From positions 225,367 through 289,366 of the forward strand of contig NZ_BMSK01000006.1 of assembly GCF_014649115.1 (NCBI RefSeq): DNA of 64,000 nucleotides. Direction: 5' to 3'. The translations under genes were made by a program, and so were the position numbers. How positions within the stretch are numbered: the first letter of the stretch is position 1; every line of letters starts with the position of its first letter. Positions 10,101 through 18,034 of the stretch are shown here, one piece after another. The notes below the pieces were generated by a model, which had not been told where the DNA came from, did not search any database, and saw only the letters and a list, made by a program, of their open reading frames with translations. The DNA comes from Streptomyces eurythermus (GTDB taxonomy: Bacteria; Actinomycetota; Actinomycetes; Streptomycetales; Streptomycetaceae).

Positions 10101-10838
10101 CGGCTCGCGCCCCTGGTGCGGCCCGGCTCGGGGCGCGGCCACTTCGCCGTCTGGATGCTCGCCGTACCGTGCTACGTGGAGGCATGCGCGCTCGCCCGGC
10201 AGCCGGAGGGCGCCGGGGACGCGGTCGAGGACTTCGCGCTCTGGGCGGCGTGCGACGCCGACCCGCAGGCCCCCGCCCAGCTCCTGCGCTGCCGCGCCCT
10301 GCTGGCACCGCCCGAGGCCGCCGACGCGCTGTACCGGCAGGCGCTGCGGCGGCACGCGGAGGGCGCCGGGGACTTCGAACGCGCCCGCACCGAACTGCTC
10401 TATGGCAAGTGGCTGCGCCGACGCCGCCGGCTGAGCGAGGCACGTACCCATCTGCGGTCCGCGCTGCTCGGCTTCGAGCGCTGCGGCGCCGGCCCGTGGG
10501 CCCAGCAGGCGGCGGCGGAACTCCGGGCGAACGGGGTGGCAGGGGTGGCCGGGGTGACGGGGTCCGCCGGTGTGCTCGGCGCGGACGGACCGGCCGCGGG
10601 CGCGCCCGGGGACGTGGTCCGGCCGGACGGACTGGCGCGGCTGACCCCGCAGCAGCTGCGCATCGCCCGGGGCGTCGCAATGGGACTCACCAACCGGGAG
10701 GTGGCCCTCAGCCTGTCGGTCAGCACCCGCACCGTCGACTACCACCTGCGCAACGTCTTCGCCGCCCTCGGCGTCCGCTCCCGGATGGAGCTGGCCCGTC
10801 TGGTGGAGCAGGCCGGGCAGACCGTGGCACAGTCCTGA
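7167..10838 (+). CDS. Large LuxR-family (LAL-type) ATPase regulator with repeat insertions
   Basis: ATG 7167 begins a 1223-residue regulator. An AAA/NACHT-like ATPase domain at the N-terminus shows a P-loop (TGEPGSGRST, near residue 35) and Walker B (TVLLCVDDAD). A long helical, TPR-like middle follows, and a C-terminal LuxR helix-turn-helix (LTPQQLRIARGVAMGLTNREVA, then VDYHLRNVFAALGV). Such LAL proteins bind a ligand and ATP and activate target promoters. Two segments look unlike the family: about 8020-8320, low in conserved residues and carrying CCGGGATCCCGG followed by six Ts, and 9102-9491, five tandem 26-residue Gly/Pro-rich units. Both keep the frame. The targets are unknown; the adjacent cutinase is only a candidate. 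Confidence 0.9.
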   Translation: MSGQTTLGPGAARHRPDPVATLGERLREGGAYVLTGEPGSGRSTVLARAARAFDAGPAVVVPARPEPFRQPLDGLRALCRAAGVPEADAAGPVRDLAGALRATAASGTVLLCVDDADRWDTASRAALGRLAARLRPGGGLALVLTVAGFRPVDPEFAGLPLLRLAPLSAPDAAALLDEAAPGALDPRVREEITAAAEGNPALLLGVLHRLTPAQLGGIAPLPCPLVAAETLAASADRHLTGLPPAQRDLLLVTAAAVQISGEPTAGTDVVRRAAARLAADPLAPPRAHAPVRPGIESGSWPGRGLPLQLGPRPDGGTLPSRDPGFLSESDAGGGAVPGHGLDALPEARAHGGRVPGHGPVPLPAAHPGGDLVPDGIGDDRFPPGDIAPPEALFAAEGRLGFRSTVLCRAVYAGASAERRRAAHEALAGALPDARGLPALLHRSWAVTAPAPALAAALASVAADPASAATPAQRCTAYTRAAELAPDGVEHVPWYTAAAEQALLAGRSARALRLLDTARCRPAPAPVRARAELLRGTALRWDGPVDDARETLLLAAALSAPHDPERSAEAALAAADAAWSAGDVAACLRALTQGRWWTGVHRAGKAPGPALTGRSLPGATPPSPDRAVTERVPGAGEALGTGRAGQVPPVSAGSPGDGRGRGAVEAPGSVSEVRPVSAGPAGDGRGRGIPEAVGSVGEVPPVSAGPPEDERGPGMAETPGPPEQVSPMPAGPSRDERGRGMAEAPGPLDQVPSLPVGPPGHEQGPGMPEAPGPGLVGQVVPGSMPLAAGALAGGRGPGAVAVLRDHRAGMRAVLQGRFDLAAAPLRRVVDRAWTADDPEELLRAASAALLLGDTAAARRSGARALAVARTHGSALHETRALEYLAYGELRAGRHALARAHAEEGLRSAYRAGLRNTAAHHHAVLALAASIAGEGHTVAEHATAAMSTARRHGLAQAAALAQWALARADLGHGRPREAAERLAPLVRPGSGRGHFAVWMLAVPCYVEACALARQPEGAGDAVEDFALWAACDADPQAPAQLLRCRALLAPPEAADALYRQALRRHAEGAGDFERARTELLYGKWLRRRRRLSEARTHLRSALLGFERCGAGPWAQQAAAELRANGVAGVAGVTGSAGVLGADGPAAGAPGDVVRPDGLARLTPQQLRIARGVAMGLTNREVALSLSVSTRTVDYHLRNVFAALGVRSRMELARLVEQAGQTVAQS
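9102..9491 (+). repeat. Five tandem 78-bp units inside the LuxR gene
   Basis: Units begin at 9102, 9180, 9258, 9336 and 9414, exactly 78 bp apart. Each encodes 26 residues of the form V-x-P-x-SAGP..DxRGRGxxEAPG. The fifth unit has two extra codons, and a weak sixth unit follows. The repeats keep the reading frame. Confidence 0.9.
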
Positions 10839-10856
10839 ACCCGAGCGCGCCGTGCG

Positions 10857-13496
10857 TCAGGTGTCCAGGCGCCGCCTCAGCACCGCAAGCCCCACCGCGT
10901 ACGGCAACAGCACCGCGGTGAGCGGGAGGTAGTAGACGGGTGGCAGGGCGGTCAGGCCGAGCACCGGGCCGACGGGCGAGGGCGGCACGGCCAGCCCGAT
11001 GACGGCCAGGGCGAGCGCCGCCCAGGACACCGGCCCGGGACGACGGCCCCGGCCGCCGCCCCGGTCACCCCGGAGCAGGAACATGACCAGCGCCTGGGTG
11101 AGCAGGTTCTCGGTGAACCAGCCGGAGTGGAAGAGCGTCTCGTCGTCCCCGCTCCCCGCGTCCGGGACGAGCGCGAGCACGCCGAAGGTGGCCAGGTCGG
11201 CGATGGCGTTGAGCAGCCCGAAGCCGGTGAGGAAGCGCAGCAGGGCCCCAGGGCGCAGCACGGCGGGCCGGCGCAGTACCGACGGATGCGGCCGGTCGTG
11301 GGCGAAGGCGAGCTGGGCCGCGTCGAAGCACAGGTTCTGGGCCAGCACCTGCGCGGGGAGCATGGGCAGGAACGGCAGCAGCAGGCCGGCGGAGAGCATC
11401 GCCACCACGTTGCCGAGGTTGGAGGACAGCGTGACGCGCAGATACGTGGCGATGTTGCCGCCCGCGTGCCGGCCGGCGGCGATGGCGTGGGCGATCGCGG
11501 TGAGGTCCTTCCCGGCGAGCACCACGTCGGCACCCTCCCGGGCCACGTCGGCGGCCTCGCGCGGGGCGAGGCCGACATCGGCGGTGCGCAGGGCGGGCAG
11601 GTCGTTGACGCCGTCCCCGAGAAAGCCGACCGTGTGTCCGCCCGCGCGCAGCGCCTGGGTGATCCGGGCCTTGTGTTCCGGCGTGCAGCGGGCGAAGACG
11701 GTCGTACGGCGGACCAGGTCGGACAGTTCGGCGTCGGTGAGGGTGTCGACGCGGCCGGCGGTGAGCACACCGTCCGCCGGGACGGGGACACCGAGGTCGC
11801 GGCAGGCGCGCAGGGCGGTGCCCGGGTGGTCGCCGGTGAGCACCTTGACGGTCACGCCGCCGTCCATCAGGTCCCGCAGCGCGTCGGCGGCGGTGGGCGC
11901 GAGGGCGTCCCGCAGGGTGACCAGGCCGCGGAAGGCGAGGCCGCGTTCGTCGGCCGGGGTGTAGTCACGGGCGCGGGCCGGGCGCTCGGCGGTGGCGACG
12001 GCCAGGACCCGCAGACCCTCGTCGGCCGCGCGGGCGGCGAGGGCCCGGTACCGCTCGCGCTGCGCCTCGTCCAGGGCGCAGCGCTCCAGGACGGAGTGGA
12101 CATCCCCCTTGACGACGAGCGTGTGCGTGCCGAGCCGGCCCGGGGTGCGGATCACGGCGGTGGCGAGCCGGCGGACCGGGTCGAAGGGAACGGCGGCCAC
12201 TCCGTCGTAGGCCATCGGCGCGTCCGTATCCGCTTCCAGGAGCGCCTCGTCCAGAGCGTCGGGCCGGGGCAGGTCGGCGAGCTGGAGCGTCCACCACGCG
12301 TTGGCGGCGGCCCAGCGCAGCACGTCGGGATCGTCCCGGCCGTCCGCGCCGAACGACCGGTCGACGACCGGCCGGTCCTGGGTGAGGGTGCCGGTCTTGT
12401 CCAGGCACAGCACATCCATCGCACCGATGTCGTGCAGGGCGGGCAGCCGCTTGACGATCACGCCCCGGGTGCGGGCCAGCCGCGACGCCCCGCGGGCCAG
12501 ACAGACGGTGACCAGGACCGGCAGCATCTCGGGCGTCAGCCCCACCGCCACCGCGACGGCGAACGGCAGCGTCTCCAGGCCCCGTCCGCGCAGCGCCGCG
12601 TTGGCCATGAGCACGAGCGGCGGGGTGAGCAGCATGAACCGGATCAGGATCCACGAGATGCCGTGCACGGACCGGTCGAAGGCACCGGCCCCCCGCCGGC
12701 CGGCCGGGCCGTCCTGGGCGGCGGCGAACCGGGTGCGCGCCCCGGTCGCGGTGACGACCGCGGTGGCGCTGCCGGTGGCGACACTGCTGCCCAGGAAGCA
12801 GTACGGGGACCGCTCGAACACCCCGCTCCCCGTCCCGCCCGGAAGATCGTCCGCGTGCTTGGCGACGGCCGCCGACTCGCCCGTCAGCGCCGACTCGTGC
12901 ACCGTCAGCCCACTGGCCCGCAGCAGGCGTACGTCCGCCGGCACCAGGTCGCCCGGGCCCAGGCGGACGACATCCCCCGGGACCAGCTCGTCCACCGGAA
13001 CCTCCCGGCTCACCGGCGCCGCGTCCTCCCGCGGGCGGCGCGACACGGTGGCGGTAGTGGCGACCAGCTCACGCAGCCGGGCCGTGGACCGGTCCGCCCG
13101 GTGCTCCCCGGTCGCCCGCAGGACACAGCTCACCGCGACCAGGAGGAGGATCACCGAGGCCGTGCCCCAGGCGAGAACGGCCGCCGACACCAGCCCCAGG
13201 CACGCCAGCACCGCGGTGAACGGATCCCGCAGGCTGCGCACGCACAACCGCGCCCAGGAAACCTCCCGCCGGGCCGGGAGCACGTTGTCGCCGAACCGGG
13301 CCAGCCGCCGCCCGGCCTCCGCCTCCGTCAGGCCGCGCGGACCGGTCTCCAGCGCGCGCAGCACCTCCAGCACGCCGGGCCCCGGACGCTCCTCGGCACG
13401 GGCTCCGTCGACTTGTCGGTTCCGGCCCGCCCGCGCGGTGGCGCCGGGAGCCGGGCCCGCAGCGTCCCGACCGGAGGCCGCGGTGGCCTCACGCAC
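10857..13496 (-). CDS. mgtA: Magnesium-type P-type ATPase (MgtA family)
   Basis: An 879-residue P-type ATPase with the actuator motif HESALTGES, phosphorylation motif CLDKTGTLTQDRP, nucleotide-domain KGDVHSVLERC, and hinge GDGVNDLPAL. Membrane segments include AVAVAVGLTPEMLPVLV and LSSNLGNVVAML, the signatures of the P3B MgtA/MgtB group that imports Mg2+ at the cost of ATP. The N-terminal 45 residues are a low-complexity Ala/Arg-rich extension. The start (13496) overlaps the end of the upstream ArsR-family gene by 8 bp, so the two are translationally coupled and should form one operon. Control by a metal-sensing ArsR protein is unusual for MgtA, so transport of another divalent metal is possible. 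Confidence 0.92.
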   Translation of the reverse strand: MREATAASGRDAAGPAPGATARAGRNRQVDGARAEERPGPGVLEVLRALETGPRGLTEAEAGRRLARFGDNVLPARREVSWARLCVRSLRDPFTAVLACLGLVSAAVLAWGTASVILLLVAVSCVLRATGEHRADRSTARLRELVATTATVSRRPREDAAPVSREVPVDELVPGDVVRLGPGDLVPADVRLLRASGLTVHESALTGESAAVAKHADDLPGGTGSGVFERSPYCFLGSSVATGSATAVVTATGARTRFAAAQDGPAGRRGAGAFDRSVHGISWILIRFMLLTPPLVLMANAALRGRGLETLPFAVAVAVGLTPEMLPVLVTVCLARGASRLARTRGVIVKRLPALHDIGAMDVLCLDKTGTLTQDRPVVDRSFGADGRDDPDVLRWAAANAWWTLQLADLPRPDALDEALLEADTDAPMAYDGVAAVPFDPVRRLATAVIRTPGRLGTHTLVVKGDVHSVLERCALDEAQRERYRALAARAADEGLRVLAVATAERPARARDYTPADERGLAFRGLVTLRDALAPTAADALRDLMDGGVTVKVLTGDHPGTALRACRDLGVPVPADGVLTAGRVDTLTDAELSDLVRRTTVFARCTPEHKARITQALRAGGHTVGFLGDGVNDLPALRTADVGLAPREAADVAREGADVVLAGKDLTAIAHAIAAGRHAGGNIATYLRVTLSSNLGNVVAMLSAGLLLPFLPMLPAQVLAQNLCFDAAQLAFAHDRPHPSVLRRPAVLRPGALLRFLTGFGLLNAIADLATFGVLALVPDAGSGDDETLFHSGWFTENLLTQALVMFLLRGDRGGGRGRRPGPVSWAALALAVIGLAVPPSPVGPVLGLTALPPVYYLPLTAVLLPYAVGLAVLRRRLDT

Positions 13497-13851
13497 CGGT
13501 TCCGCGTAGCCCGCGCGCCCGGCCGGAGCCGTACCGGGAAGGCCCGGTCAGATGCGTGACCATCACCCGTACGAGTGTGACCACGTCGGGGTCGTCGATG
13601 TAGTAGACCTGCCGCCGGCCCTCCCGGCGGGAGCCGACGAGTCCGGCCAGCTTCAGCTTGGTCAGGTGCTGGCTGACGGCGGGCAGCGCGCCGCCCACCC
13701 GGTCGGCGAGGCCGGTCACATCGCTCTCGCCCTGGGACAGGGCCCACATCAGGTGCAGTCGGGCGGTCGAGGCGAGCAGCCCGAACGCGGCGGCCGCGGC
13801 CGCCAGCACCTCGGCGGGCGGGTCCTCCAGGCCACCGGCGCGGTCCGTCAC
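13489..13851 (-). CDS. ArsR/SmtB-family regulator, cysteine-free
   Basis: A 120-residue winged-helix protein: AAAFGLLASTARLHLMWAL, then SDVTGLADRVGGALPAVSQHLTKLKLAGLV (recognition helix) and SRREGRRQVYYIDD (wing). It contains no cysteine, so the usual alpha-3 ELCVCDL metal site is absent. The last helix reads DDPDVVTLVRVMVTHL, which keeps an Asp-x-Asp-x10-His arrangement at the alpha-5 metal-site positions but lacks the final His. It may therefore sense a divalent metal through a modified alpha-5 site, or may not bind metal. It overlaps mgtA by 8 bp and probably represses its own operon in the family manner. Confidence 0.9.
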   Translation of the reverse strand: MTDRAGGLEDPPAEVLAAAAAAFGLLASTARLHLMWALSQGESDVTGLADRVGGALPAVSQHLTKLKLAGLVGSRREGRRQVYYIDDPDVVTLVRVMVTHLTGPSRYGSGRARGLRGTGA

Positions 13852-13933
13852 AGTTCCCCTGTCCTCTCCTGATCCTCTCCGATTCCGGCCCGTGGGCGAC
13901 CGGCGCCCACGGGCCCGCCCATCGTAAGGGCCG

Positions 13934-14033
13934 GGTCACCGGCCATCACGCGCCGCGGGGTCACCGGTCATCGCGCACCGCCAGGTCACCGGTCATCGTG
14001 TGCTGCCGGGCTCCGGTCGTCGTGTGCTGTCAG
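13934..14033. repeat. Four 25-bp tandem repeats
   Basis: The unit GGTCACCGGTCATCGCGCACC begins at 13934, 13959, 13984 and, in diverged form, 14009. It lies between the ArsR promoter side and the end of the next minus-strand gene. Each unit contains a partly palindromic GGTCACCGGTCATC. Confidence 0.75.
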
Positions 14034-14053
14034 GGTCTCCCGGGCCCGGCCCG

Positions 14054-14770
14054 TCAGCGTCCCGCGCGATCCCGGCGCTGTCCCAGGCGTGCCTCTTCGA
14101 GGCGGCCGAGGAGGAAGGGCACCACCCCCCGCTCCAGCAGGGCCAGTTCCCAGGCCTGCCGGGCCCGGGCCACGGTGTCCGAGGGGACCGCCGCCGCGCC
14201 GGAGCCGACAGGGCGGTCGCCTGCCGCCGGCCGGGACCGCCGGACCAGGTGACCGATCGCCACCCCGACGGCCGGCACGCCCAGCAGCAGGCAGACCGTG
14301 AGCACGCTCTCGCCGGCGCGGGGCAGAGCACCGGAGGACCACATGCCGTACCCGGAGAGCAGCAGCACCAGTCCCAGCGAGGCCAGGACGAGCCTCGCGG
14401 ACGTCGAGGACGTCGAGGACGGCGGCCCGGCGGAACGGGTCCGCAGCCGGGGCTCGCGGGACAACGGCAGGGCGCCATACGGTGGCACGCCTGGATCGCA
14501 GGACGGCGGTGCGGGGTCATGGAAGGCCCGTCGGCCCCTCCTCCGGCCCGAACTCGCGGTCACGGCCGCCAGATACTCGCGGTACTCGATGTCGGCGAAC
14601 GCGGCGATCGCGTTTATCGCCCCGAGCGCCCTCGTACGCAGCTCCGCGCGGTCGACGAGGCTCCCGCACCGCTCCATCGCCTCCACGACCTGCCCGAGGC
14701 TTATGGCCTGGTCGAGTACGCGCTCGAACACACCGCCGAGTTCAAGCCCGAGCGGGGCACTGTCCGTCAT
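14054..14770 (-). CDS. Membrane protein of unknown function
   Basis: The start is placed at ATG 14770, which has GGGGGA just upstream; a longer frame reaches back to 14875 without good features. The 238-residue product has a helical N-terminal half (FERVLDQAISLGQVVEAMERC, then AINAIAAFADIEYREYLAAV), a Pro/Ser-rich linker, and two membrane segments (ARLVLASLGLVLLLSGYGMW and SVLTVCLLLGVPAVGVAIGHL). The C-terminal cytoplasmic helices are charged. No family was recognised. The nearest upstream gene on the same strand is the phosphatase, separated by a strong terminator, so it probably has its own promoter. Confidence 0.7.
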   Translation of the reverse strand: MTDSAPLGLELGGVFERVLDQAISLGQVVEAMERCGSLVDRAELRTRALGAINAIAAFADIEYREYLAAVTASSGRRRGRRAFHDPAPPSCDPGVPPYGALPLSREPRLRTRSAGPPSSTSSTSARLVLASLGLVLLLSGYGMWSSGALPRAGESVLTVCLLLGVPAVGVAIGHLVRRSRPAAGDRPVGSGAAAVPSDTVARARQAWELALLERGVVPFLLGRLEEARLGQRRDRAGR

Positions 14771-14937
14771 CCATCCCCCAGGTCCGGAAGGCTCGCCGAC
14801 AGTAGGTCCGCCACCCGTCGCGGCGCGGCGCGGCGAGGGGCGGCGCGTCTCATAGTCGCAAACTTGCGCAACCAACAGAACGGGTCACGCGGCCGGTCGA
14901 GGGGGCGTGAAGAAGGGAAAACGTGAACAAGGGAAAA

Positions 14938-14973
14938 GGGAAGGGGAGACCGGTGGCTCGGTCTCCCCTTCCC
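14938..14973 (-). terminator. Strong terminator of the phosphatase gene
   Basis: A perfect 15-bp inverted repeat, GGGAAGGGGAGACCG and its complement, with a 6-nt loop (14953-14958). On the minus strand the stem is followed by CTTTTCCCTT. It lies about 40 bp past the stop of the alkaline phosphatase gene. Confidence 0.85.
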
Positions 14974-15012
14974 CTATTCCCTTTCAGGGCACTCGGTTTC
15001 CCGTCAGGGCAC

Positions 15013-16380
15013 TCAGCTCAGGCGCAGGGCCTCGCGGAGGGTGGTGAACAGGTCGGTCTGGTTGGTGACGCCGAGCACCCGGTAGGCCAGCGGGCCCTGT
15101 GCGGCGATGCGCACCTCGGTGCCGGTGTGCTCCTGGGACTGGCCCGGGGTGTTGGTCGAGTAGTTGACCTTCAGCTGCTGGCCCTCGTTGGTCACCAGGG
15201 TGGCGGACAGGCCGGGCGGGGTGGCCTCCAGCGGGACGATCTGGCTGGTGTGGCCGTGGTCGGCGGTGGTGACGACGAGAGTGTCCGGGTGCTGGGCCGC
15301 GTAGGCGCGGGCGACCTTCACCGCGCGGTCGAAGGCGGCCGTCTCACCGATCTGGCCGCAGGGGTCGGCGGCGTGGTCCTGCTTGTCGATGGAGGCGCCC
15401 TCGATCTGCAGGAAGAAGCCCTTATTGGAGTGCTTCTGGCGCTGCTTGGCCTCCAGCAACTGGATCGCCTTGGTGGCGGAGTCCGCCAGGCTCGGCGTGG
15501 TGGACGGCCGGTTCGGGTTGGAGGTGACGCAGCGCTGCGGGTCGGTGCCGCCGACGGCGGCCGGCCTGCCGGTCCACTCGACCGGCACGTTCCCGGAGGC
15601 GAACAGGCCGAGGACGGGCTTGCCCGGCTTCGCGGACTTCATCGAGGCGTCGTCGGTGACGACCTGATAGCCGAGCTTCTTCGCCTGCTCGGTGACGGTC
15701 AGACCCTTGTACCTGCCGTCGGTGACCTTCTGGTCGAAGCGCTGCTTGCCGCCGCCGAAGAGGACGTCCACCTTGTGGTTGACGGACTGCTCGGCGATCG
15801 AGCCCGGGCCGCCCGCAGCGATCGTGTCGACGGGGCACTTGGCCATGTCGGCCGGGCCCTGGCAGGAGCGGTCGGTGACGTGGGAGGCGAGCACGGCCGG
15901 GGTGGCGTCGGTCAGCTCGGCCGTGGTGACGCTTCCGGTGGCGTAACCATTCTTCTGAGCCAGTTCCAGGATCGTGCGGACGGCCTTGTCGGAGCCCGGT
16001 GTCTTGGAGATGCGGCCGTTGACCGTCTTCACACCGGTGGCCCAGCCGCTGCCGCTCGCGGCGGAGTCGGTGACGTAGTCAGGGGTGCCGTCCTTGTGCA
16101 CGGCGTACGTGGTGTACTCGCCGGTCAGCGGGAACTTGTCCATGTTCAGGCGGCCGTTGGCACCGACGGTGTAGTCACGGGCGAGCGTGATCTCCGAGTC
16201 CCCCATGCCGTCACCGATCAGCAGGATGACGTTCTTCGCCTTGCCGCCCTTGATGGCGTCCTCGGCCTGCTGCTTGGTGTCGGTCGCGCCGGCGCCGGTG
16301 GTGAAGGCGACGGCTGCGGCGGTGGTGGACGCCAGCAGCGCGGTGGCGAGGGTGAGGTGACGGCGGGACGGTCTGTGCAT
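15013..16380 (-). CDS. phoA: Secreted alkaline phosphatase (PhoA family)
   Basis: ATG 16380 is chosen because AAGGAG lies 9 bp upstream and a signal peptide follows at once (SRRHLTLATALLASTTAAAV). An in-frame ATG seven codons earlier lacks this spacing. The 455-residue protein carries the alkaline phosphatase superfamily signatures: metal ligand in NVILLIGDGMGDSE, nucleophile Ser in VTDSAASGSGWATG, and ligands in DKQDHAADPCGQ, TTADHGHTSQIV and SQEHTGTEV. It should release phosphate from organic esters outside the cell using zinc and magnesium. A strong terminator ends the unit. No convincing PHO box was seen upstream. Confidence 0.93.
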   Translation of the reverse strand: MHRPSRRHLTLATALLASTTAAAVAFTTGAGATDTKQQAEDAIKGGKAKNVILLIGDGMGDSEITLARDYTVGANGRLNMDKFPLTGEYTTYAVHKDGTPDYVTDSAASGSGWATGVKTVNGRISKTPGSDKAVRTILELAQKNGYATGSVTTAELTDATPAVLASHVTDRSCQGPADMAKCPVDTIAAGGPGSIAEQSVNHKVDVLFGGGKQRFDQKVTDGRYKGLTVTEQAKKLGYQVVTDDASMKSAKPGKPVLGLFASGNVPVEWTGRPAAVGGTDPQRCVTSNPNRPSTTPSLADSATKAIQLLEAKQRQKHSNKGFFLQIEGASIDKQDHAADPCGQIGETAAFDRAVKVARAYAAQHPDTLVVTTADHGHTSQIVPLEATPPGLSATLVTNEGQQLKVNYSTNTPGQSQEHTGTEVRIAAQGPLAYRVLGVTNQTDLFTTLREALRLS

Positions 16381-16541
16381 GAAAGCGACTCCTTGGGGCA
16401 TCCCGTCCGGGACGGACGGGCGTCAACGGGCGTCAGCCCATCACCCGTTGTTGAATCGCGTGGAAACCCCTGGTGGGGCGTTGGTTTCGGATGCGTGTCC
16501 TCCGGACGGCCGTCGGTGCGCAGCCTCCGTAGGGTCATCCG

Positions 16542-16979
16542 CTAGGACCGGGTGATGGCTTGCTCCAGCAGGCCCTGAAGGGTGCTTTGCTGCTGTGGGC
16601 TGAGACCGGCCAGCGGTGAGTCCTGGGCGAGGAGCCCGAGGAGCCGGTCGCGCAACGCCGCGCCCTCGGCGGTGAGCAGGAGCTGCTTGGCGCGGCGGTC
16701 GGTCGGGTGCGGGCACCGCTCGACCAGGCCCTGCTTCTCCAGCTTGTCGACGACGAAGGTGGCGTTGGAGGGCTCGCAACTCATGCGCTCGGCGAGCTCG
16801 CGCATGGTCATCGGGCCGGTCATCTCGCGCAGCGCGGTCGCCTGGGCGGCGGTGAGGCCCAGGGCGGCGGCCCTCTCCCGTACGTGCTCGGCGATCTGCT
16901 GCGCCAGTCCGTTCACCAGACCGCACAGCTGACGTTCGGCGCTGGTCTGCGGTTCCGGGGGCGTCGTCATGGGTCCCAT
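16542..16979 (-). CDS. MarR-family regulator
   Basis: A 145-residue winged-helix protein with typical MarR layout: dimerisation helix (QLCGLVNGLAQQIAEHVRER), LTAAQATALREM, recognition region MTMRELAERMSCEPSNATFVVDKLEKQGLVER, and the wing PHPTDRRAKQLLLT. A single Cys lies in the recognition region (MSCEPSN). It is divergent from the metallo-hydrolase gene, and the 158-bp spacer carries a long inverted repeat next to this start, so it probably represses both genes and releases them on binding a small molecule or on oxidation. Confidence 0.9.
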   Translation of the reverse strand: MGPMTTPPEPQTSAERQLCGLVNGLAQQIAEHVRERAAALGLTAAQATALREMTGPMTMRELAERMSCEPSNATFVVDKLEKQGLVERCPHPTDRRAKQLLLTAEGAALRDRLLGLLAQDSPLAGLSPQQQSTLQGLLEQAITRS

Positions 16980-16992
16980 CCTAGCAAGTCCA

Positions 16993-17017
16993 TCAAGCTC
17001 GGATATTTAGAGCTTGA
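16993..17017. promoter_or_regulatory. Inverted-repeat operator between MarR and MBL genes
   Basis: TCAAGCTC (16993-17000) and GAGCTTGA (17010-17017) are perfect 8-bp arms separated by 9 bp of AT-rich sequence. A further half-site TAGCTTGA lies at 17025-17032, and CATCAAGCT at 16991 pairs equally well with AGCTTGATG at 17026-17034. The AT-rich segment inside suggests an overlapping promoter. The arm size and position suit a MarR dimer. Confidence 0.78.
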
Positions 17018-17137
17018 ATGTTTCTAGCTTGATGCTTATCGTGGTGTTGTGCCCACCGGGAGACATGACGGTGACCGGCATCGAGGTCCTGCGCCCACGG
17101 CCGAGGCCGGGGAACGAAGAAGAGGGAGACGAAGCGC

Positions 17138-18034
17138 ATGGTGGCCCACTCCGCACTCGCCCAGGACGACCGGCTGCGACGGCCCGCGGGCATCCGCTCG
17201 GTCCGGCTGGGCGACACGAAGGTGTCCTTCGTCCCGGACGGAGCCGTGCAGGGCAGGCCCCGCGCCTGGCTGCCGGACACCACCGAGGAGACCTGGACCG
17301 CGCACCCGGAGTATCTGGACGCCTCCGGGTGTCTCGTGGCGAGCATCGGCGGCCTTCTGGTGGAACAGGGCGACCGCGCGCTGCTGATCGACACGGGATT
17401 CGGCCCCCGGTCCCTGCCGGCCGTCCCGGACACCCCGAACGGCGCGCTGTACGGCGGCGCGCTGCTGGACAGCCTGGCCGAGCTGGGCCGTGCTCCCGAG
17501 GAGATCGAGGCCGTGGCCTTCAGTCACCTGCACCCGGACCACGTCGGCTGGGCCGTCCACCCCGCTCCGGGCACCGGCCGGCTCGCGTTCGCCCACGCCG
17601 ACCACCTCGTACCGGCACCGGAATGGGCCGCGCGTGACCTGCCGGAGACGGCCGGCGGCCTCTCCGAGGAGATCGTGACGGCGCTGGCACCGCGCGTGCG
17701 CACGGTGACCGACGGACAGGAGATCTTCCCCGGCGTGCGGGTCCGGATCACCGCCGGCCACACGGCCGGGCACGCGGAGTACGTCATCACCGGCGGCGGA
17801 AGCCGGCTCATAGCCTTCGGCGACTCCCTGCACTCACCGATCCAGGTGGACCACCCCGAATGGTCCTGTGTCTACGACCACGACCCCGTCCGGGCCGCCG
17901 ACCACCGCCGGCGTCTTGTCGCCGAGCTGGCGGAGCCCGGCACGATCGGCTTCGGCGTCCACTTCGCCGACGTGGTGTTCGGCCGGGTCCGGCGCGGCGG
18001 CGACGGCCCGGCGTGGCAGCCTCTGGACGCCTGA
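17138..18034 (+). CDS. MBL-fold metallo-hydrolase
   Basis: A 298-residue metallo-beta-lactamase-fold enzyme. The metal-binding motif SHLHPDHVGW (near residue 129) is intact, with a further His in ITAGHTAGHAEYV, Asp in IAFGDSLHSP, and a C-terminal GFGVHFADVVFG. The overall pattern resembles lactonase/AidC-like or alkyl-sulfate-type MBL proteins; the substrate is not shown. It has no signal peptide, so it is cytoplasmic. The divergent MarR gene and shared operator suggest induction by the compound it acts on. GTG at 17141 is a possible alternative start. Confidence 0.88.
   Translation: MVAHSALAQDDRLRRPAGIRSVRLGDTKVSFVPDGAVQGRPRAWLPDTTEETWTAHPEYLDASGCLVASIGGLLVEQGDRALLIDTGFGPRSLPAVPDTPNGALYGGALLDSLAELGRAPEEIEAVAFSHLHPDHVGWAVHPAPGTGRLAFAHADHLVPAPEWAARDLPETAGGLSEEIVTALAPRVRTVTDGQEIFPGVRVRITAGHTAGHAEYVITGGGSRLIAFGDSLHSPIQVDHPEWSCVYDHDPVRAADHRRRLVAELAEPGTIGFGVHFADVVFGRVRRGGDGPAWQPLDA

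Noticed and set aside
11127..13559. 810-codon plus-strand open frame opposite mgtA
   Set aside because: Antisense shadow; the product is Gly/Arg/His/Gln-rich without domains, while the other strand encodes a full P-type ATPase.
16381..16541. Possible PHO box upstream of the alkaline phosphatase
   Set aside because: The best candidate (GTTTCCACGCG next to ATTCAACAACG, minus strand) matches the direct-repeat consensus GTTCACC poorly, so PhoP control is not claimed.
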